A DNA stretch of 64,000 nucleotides. Origin: Desulfobotulus mexicanus. GTDB lineage: Bacteria; Desulfobacterota; Desulfobacteria; Desulfobacterales; ASO4-4. The position numbers and the translations under genes were made by a program. The notes beneath the pieces were generated by a model, which saw only the letters and a list, made by a program, of their open reading frames with translations, searched no databases and was not told the origin of the DNA. Each line of letters starts with the position of its first letter. Position 1 is the first letter of the stretch. Below, one piece after another: positions 36,076-46,373 of the stretch. The stretch spans positions 87,686 through 151,685 of the forward strand of contig NZ_VDMB01000006.1 of the NCBI RefSeq assembly GCF_006175995.1. The letters are read 5' to 3'.

Positions 36076-37823
36076 TCCTGCAATCCTTAACGGCCTTTTA
36101 CGACAGGATGGTGCAAGAACCCGAATCCCATATCCCACTTCCAGGATTTTCAAATCAAGGCATCCATTTTTGTCTTACCCTTTCAAAGGAAGGACAACTG
36201 ACTGGAGACCCTATTGATCTTCGTGTCGATGGAAAACCAAGACAGCTGATTGTTCCCCAAGCAGTCAAACGATCTTCCGGAGTAGCTGCCAATTTCTGCT
36301 GGGACAACACAACCTACGTGCTGGGTGCCGATGAAAAAAATAAACCGGAACAGGCCAAAGCCCGCTTTGAGGCCTTCAAAACTCTTTTCCACCTGGTCAC
36401 CGATAAAAATGAAGATACAGGAGTTAAGGCGCTAAGCCTCTTCCTGGAGACCTGGAATCCAGAAGCAGCGAACTCTTTGCGGTTCTGGGATGAAATGACC
36501 GGTTCCAACCTTGTATTCCGCTTGGAAGGAGATAACCTCTTTCTTCACCAACGCCCCGCCATCATTAAAGCATGGAAAAAGTATCTGGAACAGGATAACG
36601 ATACAAAATCAGGGCATTGTCTCGTGTCTGGGGAAATAGAACCCATCAGCCGCCTACATCCAGCTATCAAAGGAATCCCAGGAGCGCAGACATCCGGTGC
36701 CGCCTTGGTGTCCTTTAATCTCCCCTCCTTCACCTCTTTTGGAAAAGAACAAAATCTCAATGCGCCCATAGGGAACACAGCGACCTTCGCCTACACCACA
36801 GCCCTTAATTACCTGCTGGATCGCAGCAACCGGAGAAAGATTCAGATCGGTGATGCCACCACCATCTTCTGGGCCGAAAAGACCTCACCCGTTGAAGACC
36901 TCTTTTCTTTTATGGTCGATCCTGACCTCATCCATGACGAAGGCTATCAAAGCCAGAGTACGGAACAGGACAAAAAAGAGCTGGAACAAAAACTCCATGC
37001 AGTTCTCAAAGCTACGGCCTCAGGCCACCGCCCCAAAGAGCTGGATCAGGAAGACAACCTTTTTTTCATCCTAGGGCTTTCCCCCAACGCAGCCCGCATT
37101 TCCGTCCGTTTTTTCCATGTTGCCACTGTCCGGCAGCTTACGGATACCATCGGTCTCCATTACAGACAGATGGAAATTGTTAAACAATACGACAATGAAC
37201 CAGACTTCATATCACCGAGAAGAATCCTGAAGGCTCTGGCCGTCAGGGAAGATACCAAAAATCTTTCCCCCATTCTTTCCGGCCAGCTCATGCAGGCCAT
37301 TTTCACAGGCAACTCCTATCCTCGCTCCCTCCTTGCCGCAGTCATGGGACGTATCCGTGCGGAAGGTAAAATCGACCGCATACGTTCAGGTCTGATCAAG
37401 GCCATCCTTATGCGCAACCAAAAAATGGAGATTCCCATCATGCTTGATCCGGAGAACACACAGACAGGGTATGTTCTGGGCAGACTCTTTGCCATTCTGG
37501 AAAAACTTCAGGAAGAAGCCGTACCCGGAACCAACGCCACTATCCGGGATAAATTTTTCAGCTCCGCATCCGCCACCCCCCAGAGAACCTTCCATGTGCT
37601 GCTGAAAAACGCCCAGAACCACCTCTCAAAACTACGGAAAGATCCTTCAAGCACAGGTCTTTCCATCACAAGGGATAAAATGATCACAGACATTGTGGCT
37701 ATGCTGGATACCTACCCCGCCATTCTCTCCATTGAAGATCAGGGGCTTTTTACCCTTGGCTACTACCACCAGAAAAAAGCGTTTTTTACTAAAAAATCAA
37801 CCCCTGAAACCGTGGAGGCATAA
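36072..37823 (+). CDS. cas8c: type I-C Cascade large subunit Cas8c
   Basis: A 583-residue Csd1/Cas8c protein, which recognises the PAM and holds the non-target strand in Cascade. The family signature [21 protein letters not shown] is present near residue 200, followed by [11 protein letters not shown]. The start is the ATG at 36072 in an ATGA overlap with cas5, with GGAGG nearby; the frame continues upstream inside cas5 without meaning. The C-terminal 127 residues probably also serve as Cas11c from an internal start. Confidence 0.95.
   Translation: MILQSLTAFYDRMVQEPESHIPLPGFSNQGIHFCLTLSKEGQLTGDPIDLRVDGKPRQLIVPQAVKRSSGVAANFCWDNTTYVLGADEKNKPEQAKARFEAFKTLFHLVTDKNEDTGVKALSLFLETWNPEAANSLRFWDEMTGSNLVFRLEGDNLFLHQRPAIIKAWKKYLEQDNDTKSGHCLVSGEIEPISRLHPAIKGIPGAQTSGAALVSFNLPSFTSFGKEQNLNAPIGNTATFAYTTALNYLLDRSNRRKIQIGDATTIFWAEKTSPVEDLFSFMVDPDLIHDEGYQSQSTEQDKKELEQKLHAVLKATASGHRPKELDQEDNLFFILGLSPNAARISVRFFHVATVRQLTDTIGLHYRQMEIVKQYDNEPDFISPRRILKALAVREDTKNLSPILSGQLMQAIFTGNSYPRSLLAAVMGRIRAEGKIDRIRSGLIKAILMRNQKMEIPIMLDPENTQTGYVLGRLFAILEKLQEEAVPGTNATIRDKFFSSASATPQRTFHVLLKNAQNHLSKLRKDPSSTGLSITRDKMITDIVAMLDTYPAILSIEDQGLFTLGYYHQKKAFFTKKSTPETVEA
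37440..37823 (+). CDS. cas11c: probable internally translated Cas11c small subunit
   Basis: Type I-C systems are known to make a separate small subunit from an internal start near the 3' end of cas8c. Here an in-frame ATG at 37440 (Met457 of Cas8c) follows GGAG by 9 bases and would give a 127-residue helical protein, close to the expected size. In-frame ATGs at 37410 (AAGG upstream) and 37425 are alternatives. The sequence alone does not prove internal initiation. Confidence 0.55.
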   Translation: MLDPENTQTGYVLGRLFAILEKLQEEAVPGTNATIRDKFFSSASATPQRTFHVLLKNAQNHLSKLRKDPSSTGLSITRDKMITDIVAMLDTYPAILSIEDQGLFTLGYYHQKKAFFTKKSTPETVEA

Positions 37824-37824
37824 A

Positions 37825-38715
37825 ATGACCGCTCTTCAGAACCGCTATGAATTCGTTCTTTTCTTTGACGTGGAAAACGGCAACCCCAATGGCGATCCTG
37901 ATGCAGGCAACATGCCCCGCATTGACCCGGAAACCGGCTTTGGCCTTGTAACCGATGTCTGCCTGAAAAGAAAAATCCGAAATTTCATTGAGCTTGCAAC
38001 TCCGGATATTGAGAAGGAAGAAGGAAAGGCCTATCACATCTATGTGACGGAAAAGGCCGTTCTGAACCGCAATCATTTGCAGGGCTATGAAGCCTTAAAA
38101 CTCAAACCTGAACCCAAGAAACTGCCAAAAAAAGAAGAAGATGCCCGCAACCTCACCCGCTGGATGTGTAACAACTTCTATGACATCCGGGCCTTTGGAG
38201 CCGTCATGACCACAGATGTCAACTGTGGTCAGGTTCGCGGGCCTGTACAGTTGAGTTTCGCCAGAAGTGTGGAACCCATTATGCCCCAGGAAATCAGCAT
38301 CACCCGCATGGCCGTCACCAATGAAAAGGATCTGGAAAAGGAAAGAACCATGGGGCGCAAATACATTGTGCCCTATGCCCTCTACCGGGTTGAAGGATTC
38401 ATTTCTCCCCATCTGGCTTCCGATGAGACCAAGGGCACAGGATTTTCTGAAAAGGATCTGGAACTTCTCTGGCAGTCCCTCTGCCAGATGTTCGACCACG
38501 ACCGCTCCGCAGCGCGGGGAAAAATGGCAGCCCGCAAGCTTGTGGTGTTTCGTCATGCTTCCAAGCTGGGCAATGCCCCTGCCCACACCCTCTTTGACCG
38601 CATTACCGTCAATCGTTCAGACGCAACCGGTCCGGCCCGTTCCTTTTCCCAGTACGCCATTGAGATCAATCAGGAAAATATTCCCGAAGGCATCCAGATA
38701 GAGGAGAAACTGTAA
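37825..38715 (+). CDS. cas7: type I-C Cas7 (crRNA backbone subunit)
   Basis: A 296-residue Csd2/Cas7 protein beginning [35 protein letters not shown], the conserved N-terminus of the family, with [26 protein letters not shown] in the middle. Several copies polymerise along the crRNA spacer. The ATG at 37825 comes one base after the cas8c stop; upstream frame sequence is cas8c shadow. Confidence 0.96.
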   Translation: MTALQNRYEFVLFFDVENGNPNGDPDAGNMPRIDPETGFGLVTDVCLKRKIRNFIELATPDIEKEEGKAYHIYVTEKAVLNRNHLQGYEALKLKPEPKKLPKKEEDARNLTRWMCNNFYDIRAFGAVMTTDVNCGQVRGPVQLSFARSVEPIMPQEISITRMAVTNEKDLEKERTMGRKYIVPYALYRVEGFISPHLASDETKGTGFSEKDLELLWQSLCQMFDHDRSAARGKMAARKLVVFRHASKLGNAPAHTLFDRITVNRSDATGPARSFSQYAIEINQENIPEGIQIEEKL

Positions 38716-38716
38716 C

Positions 38717-39343
38717 ATGCTTGAAGCCGATTTTCTTCCCGTCTCCGGCATGCAGCACATGATCTATTGCCCCCGCCAGTGCGGGCTTATCCATGTGGAT
38801 CGGGAATGGGAGGAAAATCGCTTCACCGCCGAAGGCCGTGTACTGCATGAGCGGGTAGATGAAGGCGGAGAACAGGAAAAATCCGGCGTACGCCACTGCT
38901 ACGCCATGCCCTTGAAAAGCCTTTCCCTCGGTCTTTTTGGTGTGGCGGACTGCGTGGAATTTCATAAGATCGAAAAAGGAATCTGGCACCCCGTACCCGT
39001 GGAATACAAGCGTGGAAAACCTAAGCTGATTGAGGCAGATCGGGTGCAGCTCTGCGCCCAGGCCATCTGTCTTGAAGAAATGCTGCATACAGAAATAACG
39101 GAAGGTTTTCTTTTCTACGCAAGTCCAAGAAGGCGGGAAACCGTTCCTTTTGATGCTGCCCTGAGGGAGCTTACCCGCCAGACGGCCATGGAATACCACT
39201 CCATGATGGAAAGCGGCGTACTGCCAAAGGCCAGGTACCGGAAAGACCGCTGTGACCGCTGCTCCCTTTTCGACATCTGCCAGCCCAAAGCCAAATCTGC
39301 AAGGCTTTGGCTGCAAAAACGGCTTTCCGAGGATCTGACATGA
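38717..39343 (+). CDS. cas4: Cas4 (PAM-selecting spacer-processing exonuclease)
   Basis: A 208-residue RecB-like nuclease with four iron-sulfur cysteines: YCPRQC near residue 20 and CDRCSLFDIC near the end. Nuclease residues sit in FGVADCVEF, VPVEYKRGK and QLCAQA. With Cas1-Cas2 it trims prespacers and sets PAM orientation. It starts one base after cas7 and overlaps cas1 by 4 bases. Confidence 0.95.
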   Translation: MLEADFLPVSGMQHMIYCPRQCGLIHVDREWEENRFTAEGRVLHERVDEGGEQEKSGVRHCYAMPLKSLSLGLFGVADCVEFHKIEKGIWHPVPVEYKRGKPKLIEADRVQLCAQAICLEEMLHTEITEGFLFYASPRRRETVPFDAALRELTRQTAMEYHSMMESGVLPKARYRKDRCDRCSLFDICQPKAKSARLWLQKRLSEDLT

Positions 39344-40365
39344 AACCTCTGCAAAACATCCTTTATATCACCAAACCGGGGGCCTACCTTTCCAAGGAAA
39401 GGGAAACCATCCATATCCGGCTGGAAGAAGGGCCGGACGTGAAAATTCCCATACACGGAATTTCCGGCATTGTGTGCTTTGGTACAGTGGGCATGAGTCC
39501 CTGGCTGATGGGTTTCTGTGCGGAGCGCAATGTGGCAGTAACCTTTCTCACGGATACGGGCCGTTTTCTTGCCAGGGTGCATGGCCCCATGCATGGCAAT
39601 GTGCTGCTGCGTCGGGCGCAGTACCGCACTGCGGATGTGGCGGATCAATCCGGAACCCTTGCCGCGGCCTTTGTAACAGGCAAACTCTACAACTGCCGTC
39701 AGGCACTCCTGCGGTGCATCCGGGATCATGGGGAAACCCCTGCCCTGAGAGAAACGGAAAAACTTCTCTCCGACCGCATACGCACTCTGACTTCCGTAGA
39801 AGATTGTGATACGGCCCGTGGCATGGAAGGTGACGCTGCTCGTGCCTATTTCTCAGCCTTCCCCGATCTGATCCGGAAAAGTGACCCGGCCTTTGCCTTT
39901 TCAGGCAGAAACCGCAGGCCACCCAAAGATGCCGTCAACGCTCTCCTTTCCCTCTTCTACACCCTGCTTGTCCATGATGTAAGAAGTGCGCTGGAAACCG
40001 TAGGGCTGGATTCTGCCGTAGGCTTTCTTCATAAGGACAGGCCCGGTCGGCCCAGTCTCGCCCTGGACATGATGGAGGAACTTCGTCCTGTTTTCTGTGA
40101 TCGCCTGACAGTATCCCTGATCAATCGGGAGCAGGTCAGGGCCTCCGACTTTCTGACAAATCCTGACAGTGGAGCCGTTACCCTGGAAGATGAAGCCAGA
40201 AAACGGGTGCTGGCCGCATGGCAGAAAATGAAACAGGAAACCCTGACCCACCCTTTTACAGATGAAAAGATAGCCAAAGGCCTGATACCCTTCATTCAGG
40301 CAAGGTTGCTGGCCCGACATCTTCGGGGGGATCTGGATGGCTATCCTCCCTTTCTCTGGAGGTGA
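39340..40365 (+). CDS. cas1: Cas1 integrase
   Basis: A 341-residue type I-C Cas1. It opens with ILYITKPGAYLSKERETIHI and has the C-terminal catalytic region with VGFLHKDRPGRPSLALDMMEELRPVFCDR, holding the conserved metal-binding His and acidic residues. It inserts new spacers at the leader end with Cas2. The ATG at 39340 is in an ATGA overlap with cas4. Confidence 0.96.
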   Translation: MKPLQNILYITKPGAYLSKERETIHIRLEEGPDVKIPIHGISGIVCFGTVGMSPWLMGFCAERNVAVTFLTDTGRFLARVHGPMHGNVLLRRAQYRTADVADQSGTLAAAFVTGKLYNCRQALLRCIRDHGETPALRETEKLLSDRIRTLTSVEDCDTARGMEGDAARAYFSAFPDLIRKSDPAFAFSGRNRRPPKDAVNALLSLFYTLLVHDVRSALETVGLDSAVGFLHKDRPGRPSLALDMMEELRPVFCDRLTVSLINREQVRASDFLTNPDSGAVTLEDEARKRVLAAWQKMKQETLTHPFTDEKIAKGLIPFIQARLLARHLRGDLDGYPPFLWR

Positions 40366-40369
40366 ACCC

Positions 40370-40660
40370 ATGATGGTGCTGGTAAGCTACGATGTAAAAA
40401 CTGCAGATATTGCAGGCAGAAGGCGTCTTCGCCGCATAGCTAAAACCCTTGAAGATTACGGACAACGCGTCCAGTATTCCGTGTTCGAGTGTTCCGTCGA
40501 TCCAACCCTCTGGGTAAAACTGAAAAACCAGCTGTTAAAAGAAATCGAACCGCTGGAAGATAGCTTGCGCTTTTACTACATGGGAAAAAACTGGAAACCC
40601 AAAGTGGAGCATGTCGGAGCCAAACCCAGTCTGGATATGGATGGGCCTCTGATTTTTTAA
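40370..40660 (+). CDS. cas2: Cas2
   Basis: A 96-residue Cas2 with MVLVSYDVKT, RRRLRRIAKTLEDYGQRVQYSVFEC and the C-terminal YYMGKNWKPKVEHVGAKPS. It forms the dimer at the centre of the Cas1-Cas2 integrase. TGGAGG precedes the start four bases after the cas1 stop. Last cas gene before the leader. Confidence 0.95.
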   Translation: MMVLVSYDVKTADIAGRRRLRRIAKTLEDYGQRVQYSVFECSVDPTLWVKLKNQLLKEIEPLEDSLRFYYMGKNWKPKVEHVGAKPSLDMDGPLIF

Positions 40661-40885
40661 GATTTGCGAGAGAGTAGCGGTCTGAGGCCATTGGAAAGAA
40701 ACAGGCTGTCTTTTCAGCAACTAAATCAAAAAAAGCAAAAGATGTTCGCACATTAAAAAAACCTTTAGAAAACAATGGTTAAATTAAAATCAAACATTTT
40801 TTACTGGACTTTTAAGGTAAAAGAAAGGAGGTTCGCTGAAAGCTTACCTTAACTTGTTGCTTTAGATTATCTTTATTGAGCTACA
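40661..40885 (+). promoter_or_regulatory. CRISPR leader
   Basis: A 225-bp AT-rich stretch between cas2 and the first repeat, the expected place for the array promoter and integration signals. It holds an exact inverted repeat TTAAGGTAA (40812-40820) / TTACCTTAA (40844-40852). I cannot assign -10/-35 boxes with confidence. Confidence 0.75.
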
Positions 40886-43800
40886 GTCGCCCCCCATGCG
40901 GGGGCGTGGATTGAAACAAAAAATCAAAATCAGCGTAGTTGGTCTCGGAAAAGTCGCCCCCCATGCGGGGGCGTGGATTGAAACTGACACAACAAGCTCC
41001 CGCACGGATGCACTCAGGTCGCCCCCCATGCGGGGGCGTGGATTGAAACTACAACAGCATTGGCTTTAATGTGCGCAACAATGTCGCCCCCCATGCGGGG
41101 GCGTGGATTGAAACAGTTCATCATATTCTTTCTTCATGTCCTCTTTGTCGCCCCCCATGCGGGGGCGTGGATTGAAACAACGGTGATAGCTGTACCCTCT
41201 GCAAAACCAGTGGTCGCCCCCCATGCGGGGGCGTGGATTGAAACAACATCCGCTGTGATAGTAATAACCCTGGTCTCTGTCGCCCCCCATGCGGGGGCGT
41301 GGATTGAAACTAATGAATGCATATATTATTTTGAGTATCATCGGTCGCCCCCCATGCGGGGGCGTGGATTGAAACAAAAAGAAAATGCTCAATACCATTT
41401 AAATCCTCGTCGCCCCCCATGCGGGGGCGTGGATTGAAACTCCTTCTTTGTTGTTTGTGTTTCCGTCATTGTTGTCGCCCCCCATGCGGGGGCGTGGATT
41501 GAAACAATATAGACTATCCCGCCCAGCTTGTCAACAAAGTCGCCCCCCATGCGGGGGCGTGGATTGAAACTTCTGTTGCCGGGTTGTCGGATCTGTTGCA
41601 AGGTCGCCCCCCATGCGGGGGCGTGGATTGAAACTAATTTCAAGAACAAAATCTCCATCTGTGCCTTTGTCGCCCCCCATGCGGGGGCGTGGATTGAAAC
41701 ATGCTGCTTGCCGTAAAGAATATGGGGGCCGCCGTCGCCCCCCATGCGGGGGCGTGGATTGAAACTGGAAAATGCACAAGGCCAGCCTCACAAAACGGAG
41801 TCGCCCCCCATGCGGGGGCGTGGATTGAAACAGTACCCAAAGAAAATTTTCCTCCGGAAAATTTCGTCGCCCCCCATGCGGGGGCGTGGATTGAAACATT
41901 TCACACGCAAAACCGAGCGGGATCACAATATGTCGCCCCCCATGCGGGGGCGTGGATTGAAACTGACAAACTACTGCAAATAAGCCTTGACAATCCGTCG
42001 CCCCCCATGCGGGGGCGTGGATTGAAACAAAGTTCGGATCATCAGAAATCAAAAGCTCTGTGTCGCCCCCCATGCGGGGGCGTGGATTGAAACTCTGTTT
42101 TGCCGGACGGGAGGCAGATCACGCCTGTCGCCCCCCATGCGGGGGCGTGGATTGAAACTTCCCACCAGCCGGACGAAAAAAAGATTTCTTCGTCGCCCCC
42201 CATGCGGGGGCGTGGATTGAAACAGGCCATCATGGGAATGGTTATGGCTGTGAGGGGGTCGCCCCCCATGCGGGGGCGTGGATTGAAACACCCTTTGCAG
42301 CCCACTGGTATATCAGGCGGGAGTCGCCCCCCATGCGGGGGCGTGGATTGAAACATTTGATTAGGGGAAAAAAAGTTGTATTGATCGGTGTCGCCCCCCA
42401 TGCGGGGGCGTGGATTGAAACTTGTCCACCGGGTACATATATGAATAACGAAGGTCGCCCCCCATGCGGGGGCGTGGATTGAAACAGGACGAAATAGCCG
42501 AGGCTTTTGAGGTTTCCCGTCGCCCCCCATGCGGGGGCGTGGATTGAAACCCGGAGATCTTTGGAATACCTTGGAAGGATTTTCGTCGCCCCCCATGCGG
42601 GGGCGTGGATTGAAACAAGCAATGCCTTTATTTCCGGGTCTGCATCGGGGTCGCCCCCCATGCGGGGGCGTGGATTGAAACAACAACAATTTCATTAGAT
42701 GCAAGGATTGTAAGGTCGCCCCCCATGCGGGGGCGTGGATTGAAACCACGCTATCAGAAGCCGCCCCTGATATGCTGGCGGTCGCCCCCCATGCGGGGGC
42801 GTGGATTGAAACTTGTTGTTGTGGGTGCTGTTTTCACCATAACCAAGTCGCCCCCCATGCGGGGGCGTGGATTGAAACATATACTCATGCGGGGGCTGCT
42901 CCCCAAGCTGCGTCGCCCCCCATGCGGGGGCGTGGATTGAAACATGTACTCGTGCGGGGGCATCTCCCCAAGCTGCCGTCGCCCCCCATGCGGGGGCGTG
43001 GATTGAAACTTTTATGCCTATCTGTTTCAATCGTGCGACCTTGTCGCCCCCCATGCGGGGGCGTGGATTGAAACCCCTGCAAGCTGGACGATCTTTTCGA
43101 GGGTTTCTTGTCGCCCCCCATGCGGGGGCGTGGATTGAAACTTCAATGAGTGCAAGGCAGTCCGTCTTGTGTGGGTCGCCCCCCATGCGGGGGCGTGGAT
43201 TGAAACTGGATCTATGACCATTGGGGATCGAGCAATGTCGGTCGCCCCCCATGCGGGGGCGTGGATGAAACATAGATGGCCTGGGCATGAGCCAGCCTGT
43301 CATACTGTCGCCCCCCATGCGGGGGCGTGGATTGAAACACCCAACGCTAAGGGCGGCACCGGAACGGCATATGTCGCCCCCCATGCGGGGGCGTGGATTG
43401 AAACCCCCGGTGCCGCTGAGCTGAGCCGTGCTATCAAGTCGCCCCCCATGCGGGGGCGTGGATTGAAACTATAAAGCAGGGGCTGAGTTTACCCCGAAGC
43501 GGGGTCGCCCCCCATGCGGGGGCGTGGATTGAAACATGGAGCCGATGGACGTTTGCGGGGCCTGTGCGTCGCCCCCCATGCGGGGGCGTGGATTGAAACT
43601 GACCAGTATCGAAGAGGTTGGTTACATCCAGGAGGTCGCCCCCCATGCGGGGGCGTGGATTGAAACCAGTATGTCTTTTGTTGTTGTGCGCCAAAAGTTC
43701 GTCGCCCCCCATGCGGGGGCGTGGATTGAAACGGGGCCTACATCTGCAATGAGCTGGCAGATCCAGGTCGCCCCCCATGCGGGGGCGTGGATTGAAACGC

Positions 43801-44489
43801 CAGAAACCCTCCCCCTTCCAGATTGTTCCAGGTCGCCCCCCATGCGGGGGCGTGGATTGAAACCCAAAGTCTGCGTTGCTGCGGCTGCTCTCCGGCTGTC
43901 GCCCCCCATGCGGGGGCGTGGATTGAAACGTCAAGGGTAGCGGCTGCGCCGTTGATTGCACCGTCGCCCCCCATGCGGGGGCGTGGATTGAAACAGTCAT
44001 GCATACATCTGGACGCATTACCGGGGACTGTCGCCCCCCATGCGGGGGCGTGGATTGAAACAAGACTCAGCTTGGTAAGCTTGCCTCCATCATGGTCGCC
44101 CCCCATGCGGGGGCGTGGATTGAAACTGCATAACGGGGTGGAAGAACACTAATGAATACGTCGCCCCCCATGCGGGGGCGTGGATTGAAACTGGACACGG
44201 CCATGTCCCGCCTGGGCCAGACCTTGTCGCCCCCCATGCGGGGGCGTGGATTGAAACGGACGGATTTGTCCTGGAAATTGAAGGAAATGGGGTCGCCCCC
44301 CATGCGGGGGCGTGGATTGAAACAGAAGGGCCGATGCCGATGCCCGGTGCCGCGGGGTCGCCCCCCATGCGGGGGCGTGGATTGAAACCGTTATAGGAGA
44401 TCCGGCATCCGTTCAGACGCTGGGTCGCCCCCCATGCGGGGGCGTGGATTGAAACCTCAAGGAAGTGGCGGTCGTACAGACTTATGTTG

Positions 44490-44753
44490 GTCGCCCCCCA
44501 TGCGGGGGCGTGGATTGAAACTGCATACTCCCGGAGCTGTGCCACAAAGGGTCCGGTCGCCCCCCATGCGGGGGCGTGGATTGAAACAAAAACAGACCGC
44601 ACCTCACTGAGCAAATCTAATGTCGCCCCCCATGCGGGGGCGTGGATTGAAACTGCATACTCCCGGAGCTGTGCCACAAAGGGTCCGGTCGCCCCCCATG
44701 CGGGGGCGTGGATTGAAACAAAAACAGACCGCACCTCACTGAGCAAATCTAAT
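44490..44753 (+). repeat. tandem duplication of two repeat-spacer units
   Basis: The 132-bp block 44490-44621 (spacers beginning TGCATACTCC and AAAAACAGAC) is repeated exactly at 44622-44753. Confidence 0.95.
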
Positions 44754-44885
44754 GTCGCCCCCCATGCGGGGGCGTGGATTGAAACCTGAAAGGATAAAGT
44801 CATGCAGAAAAATAAATGGGTCGCCCCCCATGCGGGGGCGTGGATTGAAACCAGTATCTCAAATGCTTTTAACAAGCTCATGGGT

Positions 44886-45283
44886 GTCGCCCCCCATGCG
44901 GGGGCGTGGATTGAAACATACCTTGCCGCAGACAAAGACCCCATGGAGGCTGTCGCCCCCCATGCGGGGGCGTGGATTGAAACATACCTTGCCGCAGACA
45001 AAGACCCCATGGAGGCTGTCGCCCCCCATGCGGGGGCGTAGATTGAAACAGAACTTTGGGAAAAGTATTTCCAGAATCGTGCTGGTCGCCCCCCATGCGG
45101 GGGCGTGGATTGAAACATACCTTGCCGCAGACAAAGACCCCATGGAGGCTGTCGCCCCCCATGCGGGGGCGTGGATTGAAACATACCTTGCCGCAGACAA
45201 AGACCCCATGGAGGCTGTCGCCCCCCATGCGGGGGCGTAGATTGAAACAGAACTTTGGGAAAAGTATTTCCAGAATCGTGCTG
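44886..45283 (+). repeat. tandem duplication of three repeat-spacer units
   Basis: The 199-bp block 44886-45084 recurs at 45085-45283. Within each block the first two spacers are identical (ATACCTTGCC...) and the third begins AGAACTTTGG after a GTAGATTG variant repeat. The order A-A-B-A-A-B shows two rounds of duplication. Confidence 0.95.
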
Positions 45284-45772
45284 GTCGCCCCCCATGCGGG
45301 GGCGTGGATTGAAACTGAGTTGGAAGAATTACTTTTAATGAAATTCCGGTCGCCCCCCATGCGGGGGCGTGGATTGAAACGATGTCCGTCACAATGGGGA
45401 TCATCATGCAGAGTCGCCCCCCATGCGGGGGCGTGGATTGAAACCGTTCATAATGTTCATTGACAACCTCTTTTATGTCGCCCCCCATGCAGGGGCGTGG
45501 ATTGAAACGTAGCGTCATCGATGCGGCCCATGGTGGCCTCTTGTCGCCCCCCATGCGGGGGCGTGGATTGAAACTACCGTTTTGACTTGGTATTTTACCC
45601 AAAAATCAGTCGCCCCCCATGCGGGGGCGTGGATTGAAACCTCAATATACAAACCCCTTAAGCCAACCAACAGCGTCGCCCCCCATGCGGGGGCGTGGAT
45701 TGAAACGTAGCGTCATCGATGCGGCCCATGGTGGCCTCTTGTCGCCCCCCATGCGGGGGCGTGGATTGAAAC

Positions 45773-46327
45773 CCCACAGAACTTGTCCAACCTTTTAAAA
45801 CAGAAGGCCATTTTCAGGAAAAAGCCTGGAAACACCTCATATCCAATCTCATCACAGACGGCATCACATATCATGAGGCAGATTACGGGGCTTCCAGTGC
45901 GGGATACATACAAAGGGCAAATCATGACATAAGGAAAGACGCAGAGGACAAAAGCGTACAGGTACTTTATCAGATCATAATCAACAGAAACCACACCAGA
46001 GAAGAAAAGTTTGCCACACTGGCCCACGAACTCGGCCATCTCTACTGCGGTCATCTGGGAAGCCCCAGCGATAACTGGTGGCCGGACAGAAACCTTAAAT
46101 CAAAGGAAGTCAGTGAGTTTGAAGCTGAATCAGTCGCATGGCTGGTCTGTGAACGGATGGGGATAAAAAACCCATCAGCCCAGTACCTTAGCGGCTATCT
46201 CGATAAAGATAACAAAATCCCTGATGTCAGCCTGGAAGCTGTACTAAGGGCAGCGGGGATGGTGGAGGCCAGAACTCTCCGGAAATTCCCTTTACGAAAA
46301 GAAATCATCCAGGATAAAAAATACTGA
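45773..46327 (+). pseudogene. ImmA/IrrE-like metallopeptidase, N-terminus lost at the CRISPR array
   Basis: An open frame of 184 codons follows the last repeat at once and ends in TGA at 46325. It contains FATLAHELGHLYCGHLG (HExxH zinc site) and EFEAESVAWLVCERMGI (third ligand), as in ImmA/IrrE (DUF955) and ArdC-related proteins. There is no start codon before the domain, and the frame is closed upstream by a TGA inside the terminal repeat. It therefore looks like the 3' two-thirds of a gene cut off when the CRISPR locus arrived or expanded. The closest relatives are often antirestriction or phage/plasmid-borne proteins, but that is inference. Confidence 0.75.
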
Positions 46328-46373
46328 TCTTTACTGCGAAGAGAAACTAAAAACATATCATACAGAGGATACC

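Larger units (their letters stand above)
40886..45772 (+). CRISPR. type I-C CRISPR array, 75 repeats and 74 spacers
   Basis: Repeats are 32 bp, start with GTCGCC, form a stem CGCCCCC/GGGGGCG and end with handle ATTGAAAC. I counted 75 repeats spaced 65-67 bp apart, with spacers of 33-36 bp. About 67 spacers are distinct because of internal duplications. Variant repeats: one T is missing in the repeat at 43241; GTAGATTG replaces GTGGATTG at 45018 and 45217; ATGCAGGGG at 45478. The leader is on the left next to cas2, so the newest spacers are at low coordinates. The last repeat is intact and abuts a truncated gene. Confidence 0.98.

Noticed and set aside
41060..45602. Many open frames of 60-400 codons on both strands in 41-45.6 kb, full of repeated APHAGAW or SIHAPAWG units
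   Set aside because: They are translations of the CRISPR repeats and spacers. The repeat has no stop in several frames. No ribosome sites or codon bias.
40886..45772. Self-targeting spacers
   Set aside because: By eye no spacer matches any other part of this window. The rest of the genome cannot be checked here.
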